Positions 28,352 to 37,465 of a stretch of 64,000 nt of DNA are shown piece by piece. The stretch is from NCBI RefSeq assembly GCF_002846555.1, contig NZ_PJMS01000001.1:124001-188000 (forward strand). Direction: 5' to 3'. The notes beneath the pieces are model-generated. The model worked only from the letters and a program-made list of their open reading frames with translations. It searched no databases and was not told the origin of the DNA. The translations under genes were made by a program, and so were the position numbers. Origin of the DNA: Aquimarina sp. MAR_2010_214 (GTDB lineage Bacteria; Bacteroidota; Bacteroidia; Flavobacteriales; Flavobacteriaceae). How positions within the stretch are numbered: position 1 is the first letter of the stretch; each line of letters begins with the position of its first letter.

Positions 28352-28765
28352 TTATGGCAATTCTGTTTCTTTTGTGCCTCCTCGAATAAATGAATTAATT
28401 TCCTCTGATTCTTTTTTCGCTTTTTTGGTAAACAAATATATCCAAAGTATTCTAGCATACTTATAGTTCGTAGTACTCAACAACACAGCACTAATAGATA
28501 AAATAATAAAGAAATGAATTGGTTTTGTTATAAAAAAACTACTTAATAAATAAATAGCAACCCCTTCGGCCACAGTTAAACCATAGCTCACATACATCGC
28601 TCCATAGAAGTACCCTGGCTCAATCAAAAATTTATGATTACAATGGGGACATTTTTCATTCATTTTAGGTAATTGCAATGCGAATACCCTTCTTTTTTTA
28701 ATAAAAACATTCCCTTCTTCACACTTAGAACATTTTCCCTTTATAATATTTATTGCTGTTTTCAT
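28352..28765 (-). CDS. DUF983 membrane protein
   Basis: A 137-residue protein with two CxxC zinc-ribbon pairs at the N-terminus (KCSKCEEGNVF, CPHCNHKF) followed by two hydrophobic helices (YGLTVAEGVAIYLLSSFFI and HFFIILSISAVLLSTTNY). The layout and the block EPGYFYGAMYVSYG are diagnostic for DUF983, a family of unknown function. The downstream AraC gene is 11 bp away. Confidence 0.88.
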   Translation of the reverse strand: MKTAINIIKGKCSKCEEGNVFIKKRRVFALQLPKMNEKCPHCNHKFLIEPGYFYGAMYVSYGLTVAEGVAIYLLSSFFITKPIHFFIILSISAVLLSTTNYKYARILWIYLFTKKAKKESEEINSFIRGGTKETELP

Positions 28766-28863
28766 AAAAACTACTCTTTTACCGCAAAATATAGCTATTT
28801 CAGCATTTGTATATTTTATTATTTACACTTTTATTTGTATAATTAAGACATTACTGATATATT

Positions 28864-29745
28864 ATGAATCTTCCTATTTTAGATATTACACAATTTCACG
28901 ATACCGGAAGTATTGAAAATTTTTATGCAAATGACTTTGCAACTCATCTATTAAATAATCAAGATATAATATCACATCCGCATAAGCACAATTTTTATCT
29001 TTCTGTTTTATTTATTGAAGGAACAGGAGTTCACGAAATTGATTTTGAATCATATCAAATTAAACCTGGTAGTGTTTTTCTTTTGAGGCCAGGTCAGACA
29101 CATTTTTGGAAATTTACTACAAAAAGTAAAGGGTATATTATTTTTCACTCTAAGGAATTCTATGAAGCAATATCCCAAAACAAAAACCTATCTATATTTC
29201 CGTTTTTTTTCTCAAACCAAAACCCTCCTTGTATCTATCTGGATAAACAAACACAGGCATTGATTGAGCCTCTCTTTATTTCTATTTTAAAAGAATCTCG
29301 CTGCAATGCACTACTAAAAAAACAAAAACTAGTTAACCTTATTGATTTAATTTATATAGAATTATCTCGTCTTGTTTTAAGGGATAATTTTGAAGATCTT
29401 ATAAATTCTAAGAATCTTACAATGAAACTACATAAGTTTGAGCAATTGATTGAAGAAAAATATAAGAGGGAAAAATCTGCTATTACATATGCAGAAACTA
29501 TGAATATCAGTGTAAAACATCTAAATCGAATATGTAAAGAGACCGTTGGAAAAACGACAACAGATCTTATTTTAGAAAGAGTTATTTTGGAAGCTAAAAG
29601 ACAAATTCTATATTCTGAAAATAATTTAACAGAAATCGCCTGGGATTTAGGGTATGATGATTACTCTCATTTTTCAAAATTATTTAAACAAAAAAACAGT
29701 ATGTCTCCTTCCCAATTTCAAAAAATGTACCTGAAAAAAACTTAA
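28864..29745 (+). CDS. AraC-family transcriptional regulator
   Basis: 293 residues with an N-terminal cupin domain (HPHKHNFYLSVLFIEGTGVHEIDFESYQIKPGSVFLLRPGQTH) and a C-terminal AraC DNA-binding domain (ITYAETMNISVKHLNRICKETVGKTTTDLI, LTEIAWDLGYDDYSHFSKLFKQKNSMSPSQF). The cupin probably binds a small ligand. Divergent from DUF983 and followed by a PAP2 phosphatase gene 99 bp downstream; targets unknown. Confidence 0.9.
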   Translation: MNLPILDITQFHDTGSIENFYANDFATHLLNNQDIISHPHKHNFYLSVLFIEGTGVHEIDFESYQIKPGSVFLLRPGQTHFWKFTTKSKGYIIFHSKEFYEAISQNKNLSIFPFFFSNQNPPCIYLDKQTQALIEPLFISILKESRCNALLKKQKLVNLIDLIYIELSRLVLRDNFEDLINSKNLTMKLHKFEQLIEEKYKREKSAITYAETMNISVKHLNRICKETVGKTTTDLILERVILEAKRQILYSENNLTEIAWDLGYDDYSHFSKLFKQKNSMSPSQFQKMYLKKT

Positions 29746-29819
29746 TTTTTTTCCTAGCATCACATTTCAGTTTTTTGTTTAAATATCTCCAACCATATGA
29801 TTTATTATGAATAAGTTAT

Positions 29820-29827
29820 TATTTTTG
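29820..29827 (+). promoter_or_regulatory. -7 box (TATTTTTG) before the PAP2 gene
   Basis: Exact TAnnTTTG match 17 bp ahead of the ATG at 29845; no matching -33 TTTG at 19-20 bp was seen. Confidence 0.3.
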
Positions 29828-29844
29828 CATAGCAAATTTCTACT

Positions 29845-30726
29845 ATGACACACAATAAAGCCCTGACAATCTTTGCTTTACTAGTTTTTACCACACTCAC
29901 TATTTATTCCCAAGATTCTTATGACATGCAAGATCAACGTCATAGCGATACATTGGATACTAAAAACAAAATGTCTACCTGGCAAATGATGAAATATGAT
30001 GGCCTATCTGTATATGGCGGTGTAAAACATGTATATACGAGTCCATTAAGATGGAAAGGAAAAGATTGGTTAACTTTTGGTGGAGTTATTGCCGGCAATG
30101 CAATTCTTTTGGCAGTTGACGAGCCTGCCGATGATGTTTTCAAAAAACAAGGCGATGGGGTTCCCGACCTTATAAAAGAAGCTGGTTTTAGATTTGGAAA
30201 ACCCTTGTTAAACTATGGTTTAACGACTAGCGTTTATACTTTAGGGCTTATTACAAAAAATGAAAAAATTAGACGAACTGGTGTTCTTCTTATTGCATCT
30301 GCAACTGCAGGGGGACTTCTTCAAACGTTAGGAAAAACTGCTGTGGGTCGTGCACGACCCTTAGAAGGTGAAGGAAACTTAAGTTTCCGTTTTTGGTCCA
30401 ATGAAGCTGGGTATCACTCCTTTCCTTCTGGGCATGCAATTTTGGCTTTTACTACAGCACACGCCTTTGCTAAACAATTTGATAACTTATTTGTAAAGGG
30501 GGGAATTTACGCTCTTGGTTTGGTCACTCCCGTTTCACGATTATGGGATGGTGCACATTGGTTGACCGATGTAACTCTTGGGTTAGTAATGAGTGTATTT
30601 ATTGTTGACAGTGTTGATAATTATTTGAAGAAGGATAAGCGTTATGCTTTTGGCTCTAAAAAACACAAAATTCGATGGAATTTACGAGTAGGCGTAGGGC
30701 AAATAGGTGTTGTTGGCAGGTTTTAA
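29845..30726 (+). CDS. PAP2-family (type 2 phosphatidic acid) phosphatase
   Basis: 293-residue membrane-associated phosphatase with a signal peptide (ending TLTIYSQ). All three signature motifs are intact: KTAVGRARP (Lys-x6-Arg-Pro), PSGH in HSFPSGHAI, and SRLWDGAHWLTD (Ser-Arg-x5-His-x3-Asp). Likely substrates are lipid phosphates such as phosphatidic acid or undecaprenyl diphosphate. It converges on glpD with only 6 bp between the stops. Confidence 0.92.
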   Translation: MTHNKALTIFALLVFTTLTIYSQDSYDMQDQRHSDTLDTKNKMSTWQMMKYDGLSVYGGVKHVYTSPLRWKGKDWLTFGGVIAGNAILLAVDEPADDVFKKQGDGVPDLIKEAGFRFGKPLLNYGLTTSVYTLGLITKNEKIRRTGVLLIASATAGGLLQTLGKTAVGRARPLEGEGNLSFRFWSNEAGYHSFPSGHAILAFTTAHAFAKQFDNLFVKGGIYALGLVTPVSRLWDGAHWLTDVTLGLVMSVFIVDSVDNYLKKDKRYAFGSKKHKIRWNLRVGVGQIGVVGRF

Positions 30727-30732
30727 CCTATT

Positions 30733-32436
30733 TTACATGAATTCTTTTTCATAATAGGTAACAGCATCCTGTAATAACAAGTCAAGATATCTATTTTCGG
30801 TTTCGATACGGATTTTATCCCAGTTTAAATATTCAATAATATCTTCTTGAACCAATTGCCGATATTTATGAACACTATTAATATTAAAATAGAGTTTCCC
30901 TGTTCTTCTTACAAAGAAATCTGCTAAGGTATTGGTCATTTCATAGTAAACACAATACCATAATTCGGCTCTAATCAATCGTTCTGCCGCTTCATCGTTT
31001 AAAAAACAGGTCATCTTATCTATAATAACATCTGCTTGTTTACCATAGGTCGAAGTAAGATACCAACCATAATAGGGATCCTCTATTTTTAAAGCTTTGA
31101 GTTGTTGGGTAATCTTATACTGGTATGCATGTACTTCTTCGGTATCTTTAAGAGGTGTACTGGTTAGCGGTATTTTCTGGGTATGTGATTCAGAAAACTT
31201 ACTGCTCGTTTCATCACTCATGGTTTTAAGTACAGTATCAATTACGCGTTGTGCCATTTTACGATAACCGGTAAGTTTTCCTCCTGCTATAGAAATTAAC
31301 CCTGTTTTTGATACAAATATTTCATCTTTTCTAGATAATTCTGAAGGATCTTTACCATCTTCATGAATTAAAGGTCTTATTCCCGCCCAACTAGATTCAA
31401 TATCATCCGTAGTAAGTTTTAAAGCGTGAAACATATGATTTACCGCTTTGAGTAAATACATTGCATCATCTTTTGTGGCAACTACTCGATTGAGATTTGC
31501 ATTATAATTTGTATCTGTAGTTCCTACATAGGTTGCTCTTCCTCTTGGAATCGCAAAAATCATTCTACCATCTGGAACATCAAAATAAATTGATTGCCTA
31601 AGAGGAAAGCGTTCTCTAGAAAAAACTAGATGTACACCTTTGGTCAGGTGTAAATGCTTACTACTCATCGAGTGATCTTTCTCTCTCAGCAGGTCTACCC
31701 AAGGTCCAGCAGCAGAGATATAATTCTCAGATCGAATTGTAAAACTTTTTGCTGTATTATGATCTACACATTGTACACTTCTGATATTACCTTCTGCATC
31801 ATAATTAAAAGAGGTCATCTCACAATAATTGATACAATTAGCCCCAAAAAAAGCCGCTTTTTTTAGCAGTTCTATAGTAAGTCGCGCATCATCTGTTCTG
31901 TACTCTGCATAATAGCCTCCTCCTCTAATTCCTTCTTCATTAAGTAAAGGTTCTTTATCTATTGTTTCTTCTACATTAAGCATTTTTCGTTGATCATCAC
32001 CTTCAACATTAGCTAAAAAATCATAGATTTTCAGCCCTATCGACGCCATAATCTTACCATAAGTACCTCCTTCAATAATAGGAAGCAACATTTTTTCTGG
32101 CATTACCAAATGCGGTGCTAATTTATGTACTATCGCCCTTTCACTCCCTGATTCTTTAACCAGACCTATTTCCATTTGTTTCAGGTATCTAAGCCCTCCA
32201 TGAATAAGTTTAGTAGATTTATTACTGGTACCAGAGGCAAAATCATTTTTCTCTACCAGACAAGTCTTTAAGCCTCTAGAGGCAGAATCCAGAGCAATTC
32301 CTGCTCCTGTCACCCCTCCTCCAATCACAACAAGATCATATACTTCGTTTTTTGCACTTTGTAACTGTGCATCACGATCCAAAACCGAAAACCTAATCGA
32401 GCTTTCTTCTTTTGCAGTACTCTTGTCTTTATTCAC
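30733..32436 (-). CDS. glpD: Glycerol-3-phosphate dehydrogenase (FAD)
   Basis: Oxidises sn-glycerol-3-phosphate to dihydroxyacetone phosphate and passes electrons to quinone. 567 residues: N-terminal FAD motif DLVVIGGGVTGAGIALDSASRG, GTSNKSTKLIHGGLRYL, ISAAGPWVDLLR, VHLVFSR, GTTDTNYN and a C-terminal DAO_C helical domain. The start is GTG at 32436. A LacI-type gene lies 34 bp upstream on the same strand and probably shares the transcript. No glpK or glpF is present in the window. Confidence 0.95.
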   Translation of the reverse strand: MNKDKSTAKEESSIRFSVLDRDAQLQSAKNEVYDLVVIGGGVTGAGIALDSASRGLKTCLVEKNDFASGTSNKSTKLIHGGLRYLKQMEIGLVKESGSERAIVHKLAPHLVMPEKMLLPIIEGGTYGKIMASIGLKIYDFLANVEGDDQRKMLNVEETIDKEPLLNEEGIRGGGYYAEYRTDDARLTIELLKKAAFFGANCINYCEMTSFNYDAEGNIRSVQCVDHNTAKSFTIRSENYISAAGPWVDLLREKDHSMSSKHLHLTKGVHLVFSRERFPLRQSIYFDVPDGRMIFAIPRGRATYVGTTDTNYNANLNRVVATKDDAMYLLKAVNHMFHALKLTTDDIESSWAGIRPLIHEDGKDPSELSRKDEIFVSKTGLISIAGGKLTGYRKMAQRVIDTVLKTMSDETSSKFSESHTQKIPLTSTPLKDTEEVHAYQYKITQQLKALKIEDPYYGWYLTSTYGKQADVIIDKMTCFLNDEAAERLIRAELWYCVYYEMTNTLADFFVRRTGKLYFNINSVHKYRQLVQEDIIEYLNWDKIRIETENRYLDLLLQDAVTYYEKEFM

Positions 32437-32470
32437 TGTAGTTGTTTAGATGTTCACCTCTGTTCAAATT

Positions 32471-33481
32471 TTAATGAGTAGAATCTCTTAAGATCAAGGA
32501 TGTTTTGACAATTTCGGTATTTGCTCTATGATTTTCAACAAAATCGTCTAGTTGATTCACTAAAACCTGAGCGGCTTTTGCTCCTAAATCCTCGGCATGC
32601 TGAGAAACAGTAGTAAGTTTTGGATAAGAATACTTAGACAACAAGCCATCTGTAAACCCAATAACAGAAATATCTTTGGGGATTTCATAACCTAATTTAT
32701 GTGACATATTTATAGTGATAGCAGCAGCCGTTTCATCTAATCCAAGAACCGCATCAATATCATTATTCTTAAGAAACTTCTCTATTTCTTGTTCATTATT
32801 ATCAGAATCATTTACAGATAGCTCTATTAAGGACACCTGATCATTAGCATCTACACCTTCTTTTGCTCCTTCCAAACGCAACTTAGCTACACTTAGACTG
32901 CCAATTGTTGTAATCACCGCTATCTTTTTACAACCTGTATCAATAAGATATTTCGCAGCTGTTTTTGAAGCTTGTTTATCATCTACAATGACTTTATCAC
33001 ATTCGATCTCCTTTGTAACTCTATCAAACATCACTATCGGTACATTATCTCTTTTTAGTTCTTTAAAATGTTCAAATTCGTTTAGAATCTGAGTTTCTTG
33101 ACTTAGAGACACTATAAAACCATCAACACTACTATAGTTTAGCATCTCTACATATTCCACTTCTTTTTTATACGATTCATTTGTAATGCAAGTCACAATT
33201 TTATATCCATTTTCTGAAGCTTCCTTTTCAATTCCATAAAGAGCTTTTGCAAAAAAATGATTGAGAATTTCTGGTAATATTACTCCAATAGTTTTGGTCT
33301 TGTTGCTTTTTAAACTCACCGCTAATGCATTTGGCTTATAATTATAAAAATCAGCAAGTTCATGTACTCTTGTGATCGTTTTTTGGCTAATCTCCGGATC
33401 GTTTTTTAATGATTTTGAAACTGTAGAAATAGAAAGATTTAATTCTCTGGCTAGTTGTTTTAAGGTTACTTTTTTCCTCAT
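32471..33481 (-). CDS. LacI-family transcriptional regulator
   Basis: 336 residues with an N-terminal HTH (VTLKQLARELNLSISTVSKSLKNDPEIS) and hinge, then a periplasmic-binding-protein-like effector domain (TIGVILPEILNHFFAKALYGIEKEA, VPIVMFDRV, AKYLIDTGCKKIAVIT, ISVIGFTDG). Effectors are usually sugars. Being upstream of glpD on the same strand suggests control of glycerol or glycerophosphodiester use, though local autoregulation is equally possible. Confidence 0.92.
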   Translation of the reverse strand: MRKKVTLKQLARELNLSISTVSKSLKNDPEISQKTITRVHELADFYNYKPNALAVSLKSNKTKTIGVILPEILNHFFAKALYGIEKEASENGYKIVTCITNESYKKEVEYVEMLNYSSVDGFIVSLSQETQILNEFEHFKELKRDNVPIVMFDRVTKEIECDKVIVDDKQASKTAAKYLIDTGCKKIAVITTIGSLSVAKLRLEGAKEGVDANDQVSLIELSVNDSDNNEQEIEKFLKNNDIDAVLGLDETAAAITINMSHKLGYEIPKDISVIGFTDGLLSKYSYPKLTTVSQHAEDLGAKAAQVLVNQLDDFVENHRANTEIVKTSLILRDSTH

Positions 33482-33644
33482 AGTTTCAATTTTGGCTTCA
33501 TAATATTAGAAGAAGAACTGTCCAACTTCAACGCCTAAATTAAGCTTTTTTCTTAACGTAATATTAATATCGTGATTAGTTTGTAGTGTAATTCCTATAT
33601 TTTTGCCAAAAAAATAATTCATTTATTAATTAGGGTTTTTTATC

Positions 33645-33701
33645 TTACATATCTTTAAGAATTTACATACTTTTTAAAGAAATAAATAATTTCTAATGTA
33701 A
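33645..33701 (+). promoter_or_regulatory. Repeated TTACATA motifs upstream of the arsenosugar genes
   Basis: TTACATA occurs at 33645-33651 and 33663-33669, 18 bp apart, and the second pairs with ATGTAA at 33696-33701 as an inverted repeat. They sit 32-118 bp before the first gene of the ars locus. Suggestive of a regulator site but AT-rich sequence makes chance matches likely. Confidence 0.25.
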
Positions 33702-33762
33702 GTATAACATACCATCAACGACATAATATTGCATGTCTGTAACTCAAAAAAAACAATCCCAT

Positions 33763-34098
33763 ATGTCAAAAACATATTATGACCCTGCCGACTTAAGAAA
33801 ATTTGGAAAAATTACTGAGTGGAGTGAAGAATTAGGTACTAAATTCTTTGATTACTACAGTAAGGTTTTTGAAGAAGGGGCATTAAGTGCCCGAGAAAAA
33901 TCATTAATTGCACTTGCTGTTTCTCATGTTGTAAAATGCCCCTATTGCATTGATGCCTATACTAAAGATGGCCTACAACGTGGGATTACAAAAGAAGAAA
34001 TGATGGAGGCTGTACATGCTGGTGCTGCTATAGAAAGTGGTGCTACTTTGGTTCATGGAGTACAAATGATGAACAAATACGATAAACTTTCTATGTAA
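33763..34098 (+). CDS. AhpD-like (carboxymuconolactone-decarboxylase fold) arsenosugar-biosynthesis-associated peroxidase-like protein
   Basis: 111 residues starting MSKTYYDPADLRKFGKITEW. The active-site pair is KCPYCIDAYTKDG (Cys59 and Cys62), the AhpD thiol motif; in some relatives the second residue is selenocysteine, here it is Cys. An in-frame ATG at 33733 would add ten residues, but the ATG at 33763 matches the usual start. It leads the ars genes; a redox role that feeds or protects the radical-SAM step is inferred from the association. Confidence 0.88.
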   Translation: MSKTYYDPADLRKFGKITEWSEELGTKFFDYYSKVFEEGALSAREKSLIALAVSHVVKCPYCIDAYTKDGLQRGITKEEMMEAVHAGAAIESGATLVHGVQMMNKYDKLSM

Positions 34099-34228
34099 GT
34101 AAATATGGTCTTAATAGGAACAAAACTTTATAAGTCAAGCATAATGGCTAGCATTAAGGCAGGTAAAATCAAAAAAGATCAGCCCCAATTACATTAGCTC
34201 CAAAAGAAATATAACCCAAGAACAGAAG

Positions 34229-35296
34229 ATGTCAGAAGCTAAAACAAAACAATCTTTACATAAACGAAATGATCAGTTGGCAAATGCCAACAGACAATTA
34301 GAAATCCTGAGTAATGGTATTTTTGCTAGTGGTGAGCTTCCTAGGTTTGCTGATAAAATAGCAGAAATTGGTCATACTACTTTACGCCCCAATAAATTGG
34401 AAATCTTACAAATCAATGTAGGATATATGTGCAATCAGGTTTGTGAGCATTGTCATGTGGATGCAGGCCCCGATCGTAAAGAAATTATGACCCGGGAAAC
34501 CATGCAACAATGCCTCGAAGTCATTAAAAAAACCGGCGCACACACTTTAGATTTAACAGGAGGAGCCCCCGAAATGAATCCTAACTTCAGATGGTTTGTA
34601 GAAGAAGCAAGTAAGGCAGGAATTAAAGATTTCATAGTACGTAGTAACCTAACCATTATTAGAGCAAATAAAAAATATTATGACCTTCCTGATTTCTTTA
34701 AAAAACACAACGTACATGTAGTCTCCTCTATGCCCCATTGGACCAGAGGAAAAACAGATAAACAGCGTGGAAATGGTGTTTTTGACAAGTCTATAAAAGC
34801 ACTTCAAGAACTTAATGAAAGGGGGTATGGTATGCCCGGCAGTAGCTTAAGATTAGATTTGGTATACAATCCTTCTGGAGCGTTTTTACCAGGAAATCAG
34901 GCTTCAATGGAAAAAGATTTTAAAAAGGCTTTATTAGAAGATTTCAATATTCAATTTCATCATCTTTTTGCCATTACCAACTTACCCATAAGTAGATTTT
35001 TGGATTATCTAATCGCATCAGAAAACTATGAAGATTATATGTATGCTTTGGTAGAGGCATATAATCCAGAGGCTGTTGCAAATGTAATGTGCACTAATAC
35101 AATTTCTGTAAGCTGGGATGGGTGGTTATATGATTGTGATTTTAATCAGATGTTAGACCTTAAAGTAGCTAGTAAAGTAAAACATATAAGTGAATATAAT
35201 GAAGAATTACTTCAGGACAGAAATATTATTATTTCGCAACATTGTTATGGATGTACGGCGGGAGCAGGAAGTAGTTGCCAAGGAACAGTAGCTTAA
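34229..35296 (+). CDS. arsS: Arsenosugar biosynthesis radical SAM protein ArsS
   Basis: Radical-SAM enzyme that joins the 5'-deoxyadenosyl group to a methylated arsenical, giving 5'-deoxyadenosyl-dimethylarsine, the precursor of arsenosugars. The 4Fe-4S motif is CNQVCEHC (Cys68, Cys72, Cys75), then DLTGGAPEMNP, and the C-terminal DUF3641 region ends with HCYGCTAGAGSSCQG (Cys339, Cys342, Cys350). At 355 residues it has the usual length. Start ATG 34229 has a weak AGAAG upstream. This gene defines the locus. Confidence 0.95.
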   Translation: MSEAKTKQSLHKRNDQLANANRQLEILSNGIFASGELPRFADKIAEIGHTTLRPNKLEILQINVGYMCNQVCEHCHVDAGPDRKEIMTRETMQQCLEVIKKTGAHTLDLTGGAPEMNPNFRWFVEEASKAGIKDFIVRSNLTIIRANKKYYDLPDFFKKHNVHVVSSMPHWTRGKTDKQRGNGVFDKSIKALQELNERGYGMPGSSLRLDLVYNPSGAFLPGNQASMEKDFKKALLEDFNIQFHHLFAITNLPISRFLDYLIASENYEDYMYALVEAYNPEAVANVMCTNTISVSWDGWLYDCDFNQMLDLKVASKVKHISEYNEELLQDRNIIISQHCYGCTAGAGSSCQGTVA

Positions 35297-35314
35297 TATT
35301 TCTCGAGACCCCAA

Positions 35315-35812
35315 ATGAAGATTTTTATACTTTCAATATCATTATTTTTTTCTGTTATAACTAGTGCTCAAAATTCATTAGATGAATTACTACGTCAATA
35401 CAATAACGAAAGCATTCCCTACATTTCGGTTTCAACATTAGAAACTATTCAGGATACAGTATTATTATTAGACGCAAGAGAGAAAAAAGAATATCAGGTA
35501 AGCCATTTAAAAAATGCTGTCCATATAGGATATGACCATTTCAAAATAAAATCTTTTACTCAACAACACATATCAAAAGATCCTTATATAGTTGTCTATT
35601 GCAGTATAGGTATTCGATCAGAAGATATTTCAGAACAACTTAAAAAAGCCGGATATACTAATGTTTATAATTTATATGGAGGTATTTTTGAATGGAAAAA
35701 TAATGACCTCCCCATTCTAAATTCTAATGAAGAATTAACAGATGAAATCCATACATATTCTAAAAAATGGGGTAAATGGTTACATAAAGGAAAAAAAATC
35801 TATTCGAATTGA
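35315..35812 (+). CDS. Secreted rhodanese-like protein
   Basis: 165 residues with an N-terminal signal peptide (MKIFILSISLFFSVITSA), so it is exported to the periplasm. The rhodanese domain has DAREKKEYQVSHLKNAVHIGY and the active-site loop YCSIGIRSE with Cys96. The reaction (sulfur transfer or thiol chemistry) in arsenosugar assembly is unknown. The stop overlaps the TTG start of the next gene by 4 bp, so co-translation is likely. Confidence 0.85.
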   Translation: MKIFILSISLFFSVITSAQNSLDELLRQYNNESIPYISVSTLETIQDTVLLLDAREKKEYQVSHLKNAVHIGYDHFKIKSFTQQHISKDPYIVVYCSIGIRSEDISEQLKKAGYTNVYNLYGGIFEWKNNDLPILNSNEELTDEIHTYSKKWGKWLHKGKKIYSN

Positions 35813-36417
35813 AAGAAAAAAATTTACTTCTAATCTTTACCCGAAATCCAGAATTGGGTAAATGTAAAACGCGATTGGCTGCTACTATTGGAGACCAACC
35901 AGCTTTGGATATTTATAAATTTCTACTACAACACACAGTTGAAATCACCAAAAACCTGAAAGTAGACAAAGAAGTTCATTATTCTGTACAAATAAGAGAT
36001 AATGACTCCTGGAGTCCAGAGATTTATGCCAAAAAACAACAGGTCGGAGATGATTTGGGGCAGCGAATGGAGTACGCTTTTGCAGCAGGTTTTGCTAATG
36101 GATATCAGAACATTATCATTATCGGAAGTGATATGTATGATTTAACTCAAAAAGATATTGAAAATGCATTTCTGGCTTTGGCATCTCATGAGTATGTAAT
36201 TGGTCCTGCAGAAGATGGAGGATACTATTTATTTGGAATGAAATCCTTAAATTCACAAGTTTTTAAAAATAAAACCTGGGGAACAGAAACTGTTCTTAAG
36301 GATACATTAAAAAATATTCAAAAAGAAAACCTAAAATTATTGGAAGAACGCAATGATATTGATTATTATGAAGATATTAAAGACATTACCGTTTTTCAAA
36401 AATTTCTACCAATTTAA
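35809..36417 (+). CDS. TIGR04282-type glycosyltransferase of arsenosugar clusters
   Basis: 202 residues of the DUF2064/TIGR04282 glycosyltransferase-like family (NLLLIFTRNPELGKCKTRLAATIGD, GDDLGQRMEYAF, IIIIGSDMYDLTQKDI, YVIGPAEDGGYYLFGM). The family name associates it with radical SAM/arsenosugar loci. It starts at TTG 35809, overlapping the rhodanese stop by four bases. A second transferase of the complementary TIGR04283 family lies at 45363. The acceptor is unknown; transfer to the ribose of the arsenical is the obvious guess. Confidence 0.85.
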   Translation: MKEKNLLLIFTRNPELGKCKTRLAATIGDQPALDIYKFLLQHTVEITKNLKVDKEVHYSVQIRDNDSWSPEIYAKKQQVGDDLGQRMEYAFAAGFANGYQNIIIIGSDMYDLTQKDIENAFLALASHEYVIGPAEDGGYYLFGMKSLNSQVFKNKTWGTETVLKDTLKNIQKENLKLLEERNDIDYYEDIKDITVFQKFLPI

Positions 36418-36555
36418 TTTTTTGATGACGTATAATTAAATTGAATTATTTTTTTCAAGATTAAGGCAAAATATTTTAACAAAAAAATTGAGGAAAACAA
36501 ACTATTTAATGCGTAATTAGAAAGTTAAATTGGTAATATAAGCTAACAAAAAAAT

Positions 36556-37368
36556 ATGATCAAATACATCGAAGAAACCACAGAATTCCTTCAGAAAAAA
36601 GGCTTTGAAAATCCTGAAATAGGAATCATACTAGGAACTGGATTAGGGCAATTAATTAATGAAATAGACATCATTAAAGAAGTAAGTTATAATCACATTC
36701 CTAATTTCCCAACAGCTACTGTAGAATTTCATAAAGGAAAATTAATTTATGGAAAACTAGAAGGTAAAAATGTAGTAGTCATGCAAGGACGTTTTCATCT
36801 TTATGAAGGATATTCGCTTCAGGATGTTACCTATCCGGTACGTATCATGCAAAAACTAGGGATCAAAACTTTATTAGTTTCTAATGCTTCTGGAGCTGTT
36901 AATCTCAATTTCAAAAAAGGAGAATTAATGCTTATCGATGATCACATTAACTTACAAGGAAGCTCGCCTCTGGCTTTTAAAGGTGTAGAACAATTAGGAA
37001 GTCGCTTTACAGATATGAGTGCTCCTTATGATGCAGATATAAATGCAAAACTCGAATCTATTGCCAGAGAAAACAACATCAATCTTCATAAAGGAGTATA
37101 TGCCTCTGTAGTAGGTCCTCAACTAGAGACTCGGGCAGAGTATCGTTATCTTAAAATTATCGGTGCCGATGCAGTAGGAATGAGTACCGTGCCCGAAGTG
37201 ATTGTAGCTAATCACCTGGATCTGTCTGTAGCTGCAGTTTCTGTTCTTACTGACGAATGTGATCCCGATGATCTAAAACCCATAAATATCGATGAAATTA
37301 TTGCAATGGCAGGAAAAGCAGAACCAGAAATGATACTGTTATTCAAAGCATTGATAAAATCATTGTAA
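36556..37368 (+). CDS. Purine-nucleoside phosphorylase
   Basis: Phosphorolyses nucleosides to base and ribose-1-phosphate. 270 residues with GIILGTGLGQL, HKGKLIYG, VVMQGRFHLYEGY, VSNASGAVN, VVGPQLETRAEYR and GMSTVPEVIVANH. In the base-specificity pair, Glu191 is conserved and Asp233 (VLTDECDPD) sits where mammalian PNP has Asn243. That substitution is known to allow 6-aminopurines, which fits removal of adenine from a 5'-deoxyadenosyl-arsenical made by ArsS. It lies between TIGR04282 and arsM, which supports this use, but salvage of other nucleosides is not excluded. Confidence 0.9.
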   Translation: MIKYIEETTEFLQKKGFENPEIGIILGTGLGQLINEIDIIKEVSYNHIPNFPTATVEFHKGKLIYGKLEGKNVVVMQGRFHLYEGYSLQDVTYPVRIMQKLGIKTLLVSNASGAVNLNFKKGELMLIDDHINLQGSSPLAFKGVEQLGSRFTDMSAPYDADINAKLESIARENNINLHKGVYASVVGPQLETRAEYRYLKIIGADAVGMSTVPEVIVANHLDLSVAAVSVLTDECDPDDLKPINIDEIIAMAGKAEPEMILLFKALIKSL

Positions 37369-37465
37369 GTCGTGATGAAAGTTTTTTTCTCACTTTTCGA
37401 CAAAACTTATTATAACCCAAAATAACTTATATTTCCTTCTTAACTGGAAAGACAAAAAATACTAT

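Noticed and set aside
30727..30760. Hairpin ACCTATT/AATAGGT between the convergent PAP2 and glpD genes
   Set aside because: Lies partly in glpD coding sequence with no T run; weak as a terminator.
34229..35296. Possible selenocysteine in ArsS or its AhpD-like partner
   Set aside because: The relevant codons read as TGC/TGT cysteine throughout, with no in-frame TGA, so the Cys forms are present.
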